In this document: positions 6,436-10,142 of the stretch, piece after piece
How the letters are laid out: each line of letters begins with the position of its first letter
Position numbering within the stretch: the first letter of the stretch is position 1
Assembly: GCA_964650735.1 (NCBI GenBank)
Contig: CAZYUT010000077.1
Coordinates: 1-10,142 of the forward strand
Length of the DNA stretch: 10,142 nt
Origin: Dichotomicrobium sp964650735
GTDB taxonomy: Bacteria; Pseudomonadota; Alphaproteobacteria; Rhizobiales; Rhodomicrobiaceae
Direction: 5' to 3'
Program-made: the position numbers and the translations under genes
Notes under the pieces: model-generated
Database searches by the model: none
What the model saw: the letters and a program-made list of their open reading frames with translations, nothing else
What the model was told of the DNA's origin: nothing

Positions 6436-6464
6436 ATTAATTTTGAATTCATAATGCGAGTCAA
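6436..6464 (-). promoter_or_regulatory. sigma70-like promoter for the leftward aminotransferase-TRAP operon
   Basis: On the minus strand, TTGACT (6464-6459, five of six to the -35 consensus) is followed after exactly 17 bp by ATTAAT (6441-6436, four of six to TATAAT). Transcription would start near 6429, giving a leader of about 98 nt before the aminotransferase ATG. The stretch is strikingly AT-rich for this window. No equally good rightward promoter was found; weak candidates (TTGTTT at 6408-6413 with TAAGGA at 6431-6436, or an extended CATAAT at 6450-6455) are unconvincing. Confidence 0.55.
6440..6455. promoter_or_regulatory. 16-bp near-palindrome centred on GAATTC, possible operator
   Basis: ATTTTGAATTCATAAT pairs at seven of eight positions (only 6443/6452 mismatched). 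It overlaps the 17-bp spacer of the leftward promoter and ends 9 nt before the GTG of the dehydrogenase gene. A protein bound here could repress leftward initiation and block the rightward gene at once. The likely ligand-responsive protein is the GntR regulator encoded downstream, but this is inferred from position only. Confidence 0.45.
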
Positions 6465-9404
6465 GTGAAAATCCGCGAGCGGTATGGCATGAAGGGACTG
6501 GCCGAGCGGCTCAGTCGCGAGATCGAGGGCGAGGTGCTGTTCGATGCGTTCTCGCGCGGGCGCTACGCGACCGATGCTTCCATTTACCAGGTCATGCCGG
6601 CGGGCGTGGTGGTGCCCAAGCGGTTCGCGGACGTGGAGGCGGCGCTTGCACTGGCGCGGGAGCATGGCGTGCCGGTTACTGGGCGCGGCGGCGGCACCAG
6701 CCAGGCCGGACAGACCGTCAATCGCGGGCTGGTGATAGACTTCTCCAAGCACCTCAACCGCATCCGCGAACTGGATCTGGAGAACCGCCGCGCCGTCGTG
6801 GAGCCGGGGTTGGTGCTCGATGAGCTTAACCGACAGCTCAAGCCACATGGGCTGTGGTTCCCGGTCGATGTCTCGACCGCCTCGCGCGCGACGCTGGGCG
6901 GGATGACGGCAAACAACTCCTGCGGCTCGCGCTCGATCCGCTACGGCATGATGCGAGATCACGTGCAAGCGATCGATGCGCTCCTCGCCGATGGCACGCG
7001 CGCGAAGTTTGGGCCAGTGGATCGCGCGGACGCGCTCACGAATGATCAGGACGCCGCCCAGCGGCTGGTCCGCGACATGCTGGCGCTTGGTGCGCGGGAA
7101 GCAGGCGAGATCGCCGCGCGCTGGCCGAAGACGGCTCGTCACGTCGCCGGTTACAACCTCGACGCGCTGGTGCCGAACGGCCCAACCAACAACATGGCCA
7201 AGTTGCTCGTTGGTTCGGAGGGGACGCTGGCCCTGACCGAAGCGGTCGAGATCGCGCTGTCGCCGACGCTGGACAACAAGGTGCTGGGCGTCTGCCATTT
7301 TCCCGCCTTCCACGACGCCATGGAGGCGGTGCAACATCTTGTGACGCTTGATCCGGTCGCCGTTGAGCTGGTCGACCGCAACATGATCGCGCTGGGCCGC
7401 GACATCCCGATTTTCCGCGACACAATGGACCAGTTCGTGCGCGGCGACCCCGAGGCGCTGCTGCTCGTGGAGTTCGCGGAGGCCGACCCGTCTGAAAACC
7501 GGCGGCGCCTCGCCGCGCTGGGCGGCATGATGGCCGAACTCGGCTTCCGTTGGGGCGATCCCGGCAAGAAGGACGGCGGTGTGGTCGAGGCGATCGACCA
7601 GGCCTTTCAGGCTCGCATCTGGAGCGTGCGCAGCCAAGGCCTCAACATCATGATGTCGATGCGCGAGGAGGGAAAGCCCGTATCCTTTGTGGAGGACTGC
7701 GCGGTGGAACTGAAAGACCTCGCGCCGTTCACCGCGAAGCTCTCGGAGATTTTCGCCCGCCACGGCACCGGCGCGACCTGGTATGCGCACGCCTCCGTCG
7801 GCCTGCTGCATGTCCGGCCCGTGCTCAATCTCAAGCAGGAGAGCGGTGTGCGCGCGCTGCGGGCCATCGCAGAGGAGGCGTTTGAGACGGTCGCTCAATA
7901 CCGCGGCTCGCATTCCGGCGAGCATGGCGATGGCATCGTGCGCTCCGAGTTTCACGAGCGCATCCTCGGACCGGGGATCGCCCGCGCGTTCGAGCAAGTG
8001 AAGGACCGCTTCGACCCAGATGGCGCGCTCAACCCGAACCGCATTGTCCGCCCGCCGAAGATGGACGACCGCAGCCTGTTCCGCTATCCGCCGGATTACG
8101 CGCAAGAGCCGCGCAAAACAGTGTTCGACTGGCAGGGCTGGCCAGGCGGGCTGCATGGCGCGGTGGAGATGTGCAACAACAACGGCGCGTGCCGGAAGCT
8201 CGCGGGCGGCGCGATGTGTCCGTCCTACCGCGCGACGCGCAATGAGCGCGACCTGACGCGCGGGCGGGCCAACACCCTGCGCCTGGCGCTGACCGGCCAG
8301 CTCGGCCCCGACGCATTCACCTCCGACGAGATGATGGAGACCATGAAGCTGTGCGTCTCCTGCAAGGCGTGCAAGCGCGAATGCCCAATGTCGGTGGATA
8401 TGGCGAAGATGAAGATCGAGGTGCTGGCCGCGCGCGCGGAGAAACATGGCGTGGGCCTGCGCGACCGGCTGGTGGCCGAGTTGCCGCGCTATGCGCCGTG
8501 GCTGTCGAAAGCGCCGTTCCTCGCCAATGCGCGCGACACGCTGCCCGGTGCGGCGTGGCTGTCGGAGAAGCTGGTGGGGCTGAGCGCGAAGCGGCGGCTG
8601 CCGCGCTGGCGCAGCGACCTGTTCCGCGAGCCGGAAGGTGCGATGGCCGCGGATGTCTTGTTCTTCGCCGACACATTCAACCGCTATTTCGAGCCGGAGA
8701 ACGCACGCGCAGCGATTGAGGTCCTCCGGGCGGCGGATGTGCGGCTCGGCTTCCCCGAGGCCAAGGGCCGCCCGTTATGCTGCGGCCGCACCTACCTGTC
8801 CGCTGGCCTCGCCCGCCACGCCAAGGCCGAGATGCAGCGCACCGCCGACGCCATCCGGCCCGTGATAGAAGCCGGCGGCGCGGTCGTCGGACTGGAGCCG
8901 TCCTGCGTGCTGACCTTCCGCGACGAGGCTCCACGCCTTATCTCAGATTGGACCGCTGAGATGGGCGCGCGGGTTCTGTTGCTTGAGGAATTTCTGGCCG
9001 AACATTTCGCGGCGGGTGGAAAGGTGCCTGATTTCGGGGCTATAGGGAATACGGCGTTGGTGCATGGGCACTGCCACCAGAAAGCTGCGGATGTGATGGG
9101 ACCGGTTTATAAGGTGCTCGCACATGTGCCGGGGCTGGAGGTCAAGCCGATTGAAAGCTCATGCTGCGGCATGGCAGGGTCATTTGGCTATCAGGCGGAA
9201 ACGTATGATGTGTCGCAGACGATGGGAGAATTGAGCTTGTTGCCAGCCGTGCGCACAGCGGACGCGGACGCTCTGATTGTGGCGGACGGCACCTCTTGCC
9301 GGCATCAGATCGCCGATGGCGCGGGCCGCGAGGCTGAGCACGTGGCGCGGATCTTGCAGCGCGCTTTGAAAGCTGGGAGAGCAGCAACGCATGGTAACGC
9401 TTGA
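6465..9404 (+). CDS. FAD-linked D-2-hydroxyacid dehydrogenase fused to Fe-S/CCG (GlpC-like) module
   Basis: A 979-residue two-part respiratory dehydrogenase of the D-lactate dehydrogenase/glycolate oxidase type (YdiJ-like architecture, about 1000 residues). FAD-binding (FAD_binding_4) spans about 40-260: 'GRGGGTSQAGQTVNRG' (73-88), 'SRATLGGMTANNSCGSRSIR' (140-159) and 'VGSEGTLALTEA' (249-260). The FAD-oxidase C-terminal domain spans about 270-530, with 'GSHSGEHGDGIVR' (481-493) and 'FDPDGALNPNRI' (516-527). An Fe-S region follows: C570, C576 and C585-P, then C630-x2-C633-x2-C636-x3-C640-P. Two CCG domains end the protein: CCG at 772-774 with C814, and C870 (GHCHQ), CCG at 900-902, C945. It should oxidise a D-2-hydroxyacid at FAD and pass electrons through Fe-S centres to the respiratory chain. 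No signal peptide or membrane helix is seen. The GTG start at 6465 lacks a clear ribosome binding site; ATG at 6489 (residue 9) is an alternative. Confidence 0.92.
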   Translation: MKIRERYGMKGLAERLSREIEGEVLFDAFSRGRYATDASIYQVMPAGVVVPKRFADVEAALALAREHGVPVTGRGGGTSQAGQTVNRGLVIDFSKHLNRIRELDLENRRAVVEPGLVLDELNRQLKPHGLWFPVDVSTASRATLGGMTANNSCGSRSIRYGMMRDHVQAIDALLADGTRAKFGPVDRADALTNDQDAAQRLVRDMLALGAREAGEIAARWPKTARHVAGYNLDALVPNGPTNNMAKLLVGSEGTLALTEAVEIALSPTLDNKVLGVCHFPAFHDAMEAVQHLVTLDPVAVELVDRNMIALGRDIPIFRDTMDQFVRGDPEALLLVEFAEADPSENRRRLAALGGMMAELGFRWGDPGKKDGGVVEAIDQAFQARIWSVRSQGLNIMMSMREEGKPVSFVEDCAVELKDLAPFTAKLSEIFARHGTGATWYAHASVGLLHVRPVLNLKQESGVRALRAIAEEAFETVAQYRGSHSGEHGDGIVRSEFHERILGPGIARAFEQVKDRFDPDGALNPNRIVRPPKMDDRSLFRYPPDYAQEPRKTVFDWQGWPGGLHGAVEMCNNNGACRKLAGGAMCPSYRATRNERDLTRGRANTLRLALTGQLGPDAFTSDEMMETMKLCVSCKACKRECPMSVDMAKMKIEVLAARAEKHGVGLRDRLVAELPRYAPWLSKAPFLANARDTLPGAAWLSEKLVGLSAKRRLPRWRSDLFREPEGAMAADVLFFADTFNRYFEPENARAAIEVLRAADVRLGFPEAKGRPLCCGRTYLSAGLARHAKAEMQRTADAIRPVIEAGGAVVGLEPSCVLTFRDEAPRLISDWTAEMGARVLLLEEFLAEHFAAGGKVPDFGAIGNTALVHGHCHQKAADVMGPVYKVLAHVPGLEVKPIESSCCGMAGSFGYQAETYDVSQTMGELSLLPAVRTADADALIVADGTSCRHQIADGAGREAEHVARILQRALKAGRAATHGNA

Positions 9405-10068
9405 GGGGCCGACACCGATCCAGCGCCGGTCGCTGCACGCGGAGCTGGCCGACCGGTTGCGCGAAATGATCGTGCAAGGCGAACTGGAGCCGGGCGCGAA
9501 AATCCCGGAGCGCGAGTTGTGCGAGGCGTTCAACGTGTCGCGCACGCCGCTGCGCGAAGCGCTGAAGGTGCTGGCCAGCGAGGGTTTCGTGATCCTGACG
9601 CCCAATCGTGGCGCGGCCGTCTCGAAGCTGACCCGCGCCGACATCGAGGAAGCCTTCCCGGTGATCGGCGCGCTGGAAGCGCTGGCGGGCGAGCTGGCCT
9701 GCGCGAATGCCACGGACGACGAAATCGCGCACATCGCGCGGCTGCACGCGCGGATGGCCGCGCACCACGCAGCGGGCGAGCGCGCGCCTTATTTCCGGCT
9801 GAACGAGCAGATCCACGACGCGATCGCCGCAGCGGCGCGCAACCCGACATTGCGCCAGATGCAGATGAGCCTCGCAAACCGGGTGCGCCGCGCCCGTTAT
9901 TTCGCCAACATCTCTCAGGCGCGCTGGGATCAGGCGATGGCCGAGCACGAAGAGATCAACGCGGCGCTGAAGGCGCGGGACGGCAAGCGCCTTGCGGAAA
10001 TCCTCAAGCGGCATCTGGAGCACAAGCTCGCCGCCGTCAGCGCCGCGCTGGAAGGCGCGAGGGATTAG
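9391..10068 (+). CDS. GntR-family transcriptional regulator, FadR subfamily with FCD ligand domain
   Basis: A 225-residue regulator. The N-terminal winged helix-turn-helix (about 15-78) shows 'LADRLREMIVQGELEPGAKI' (19-38), 'ERELCEAFNVSRTPLREALK' (40-59) and the wing 'GFVILTPNRGAAVSKL' (65-80). The all-helical FCD domain (about 85-215) carries the usual metal/carboxylate site: N138 (where many relatives have Asp), H142 in 'RLNEQIHDAI', H186 in 'MAEHEEI' and H208 in 'ILKRHLEH'. FCD domains bind a metal ion that coordinates small organic acids such as lactate, glycolate or citrate, fitting a role as sensor for this pathway. The ATG at 9391 overlaps the dehydrogenase gene by 14 nt in another frame, with GGGAGA about 10 nt upstream, so the two are co-transcribed and probably coupled. 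It most likely controls the divergent promoter region at 6332-6464 and thereby itself. Confidence 0.94.
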   Translation: MVTLEGPTPIQRRSLHAELADRLREMIVQGELEPGAKIPERELCEAFNVSRTPLREALKVLASEGFVILTPNRGAAVSKLTRADIEEAFPVIGALEALAGELACANATDDEIAHIARLHARMAAHHAAGERAPYFRLNEQIHDAIAAAARNPTLRQMQMSLANRVRRARYFANISQARWDQAMAEHEEINAALKARDGKRLAEILKRHLEHKLAAVSAALEGARD

Positions 10069-10082
10069 GCCGCCGCGCCAAA

Positions 10083-10126
10083 GCATTTTCCGCAAAAGTG
10101 GAAACCGGTTTTGCGTGAGAAAATGC
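10083..10126. repeat. two-tier hairpin repeat element of Rhizobiales type after the regulator gene
   Basis: The outer arms GCATTTTC (10083-10090) and GAAAATGC (10119-10126) pair perfectly over 8 bp. Inside, CGCAAAA (10091-10097) and TTTTGCG (10109-10115) pair over 7 bp, with a one-sided TGA bulge (10116-10118) and the loop GTGGAAACCGG (10098-10108). From memory, elements with this core and outer GCATTTT/AAAATGC arms are scattered in many copies between genes of Rhizobiales. It begins 15 nt after the gntR stop and could also act as a 3' RNA-stabilising or partial termination structure. There is no T-run. Copy number in this genome cannot be seen from one window. Confidence 0.75.
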
Positions 10127-10142
10127 GATTCAAGAAAGCGCG

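Noticed and set aside
6396..8447. A 683-codon open frame on the minus strand opposite the FAD/Fe-S dehydrogenase gene
   Set aside because: It lies wholly antisense to a gene with unmistakable domains, its translation is His/Arg/Ala-rich without recognisable motifs, and such frames are a by-product of GC-rich third codon positions.
9142..10095. A 317-codon minus-strand frame opposite the end of the dehydrogenase and the GntR gene
   Set aside because: It covers two overlapping real genes in antisense and part of the repeat element; no family resemblance.

Overview
The window looks like a catabolic accessory locus from a GC-rich alphaproteobacterium, most likely of the order Hyphomicrobiales (Rhizobiales). 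The reasons are GC-rich coding sequence with long spurious antisense frames, a DctPQM-type TRAP transporter, a large FAD/iron-sulfur 2-hydroxyacid dehydrogenase, a CoxS-like fragment, and a hairpin element at the right edge built on the GTGGAAACCGG core that I associate with dispersed intergenic repeats of this order. The taxonomic call is an inference; there is no rRNA or other marker gene.

Layout: at the far left (1-53, minus strand) is the first 17 codons of a CoxS/XdhC-type [2Fe-2S] subunit that runs out of the window. A six-gene minus-strand cluster follows, transcribed leftward from about 6430: class V aminotransferase (5129-6331), TRAP substrate-binding protein DctP (4071-5051), small membrane subunit DctQ (3457-3972), large permease DctM (2180-3460), crotonase-fold enzyme (1394-2170) and class III CoA-transferase (180-1391). 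Gaps are 77, 98, -4, 9 and 2 nt, so it reads as one operon. The widest gap (dctP-dctQ) holds two strong hairpins. Divergently transcribed are a 979-residue FAD and Fe-S dehydrogenase (6465-9404) and, overlapping its end by 14 nt, a GntR/FCD-family regulator (9391-10068). The divergent 133-bp control region (6332-6464) is unusually AT-rich at one end. It carries a credible leftward sigma70 promoter with a near-palindrome in its spacer, plus a FadR-type half-consensus site.

How the genes may work together: the TRAP system would import a carboxylate. The FAD/Fe-S enzyme would oxidise a D-2-hydroxyacid (glycolate- or lactate-like) to the 2-oxoacid and pass electrons to the respiratory chain. The aminotransferase of the serine/aspartate-glyoxylate family would interconvert the oxoacid and an amino acid. 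The CoA-transferase and crotonase would activate and process an acyl-CoA. The GntR regulator would sense a pathway carboxylate and control both directions. The exact substrate cannot be read from sequence. The crotonase lacks both classical catalytic glutamates, so a simple beta-oxidation-type hydration is unlikely. No CRISPR array, insertion sequence, tRNA or rRNA is visible, and no gene-free stretch exceeds 300 bp.
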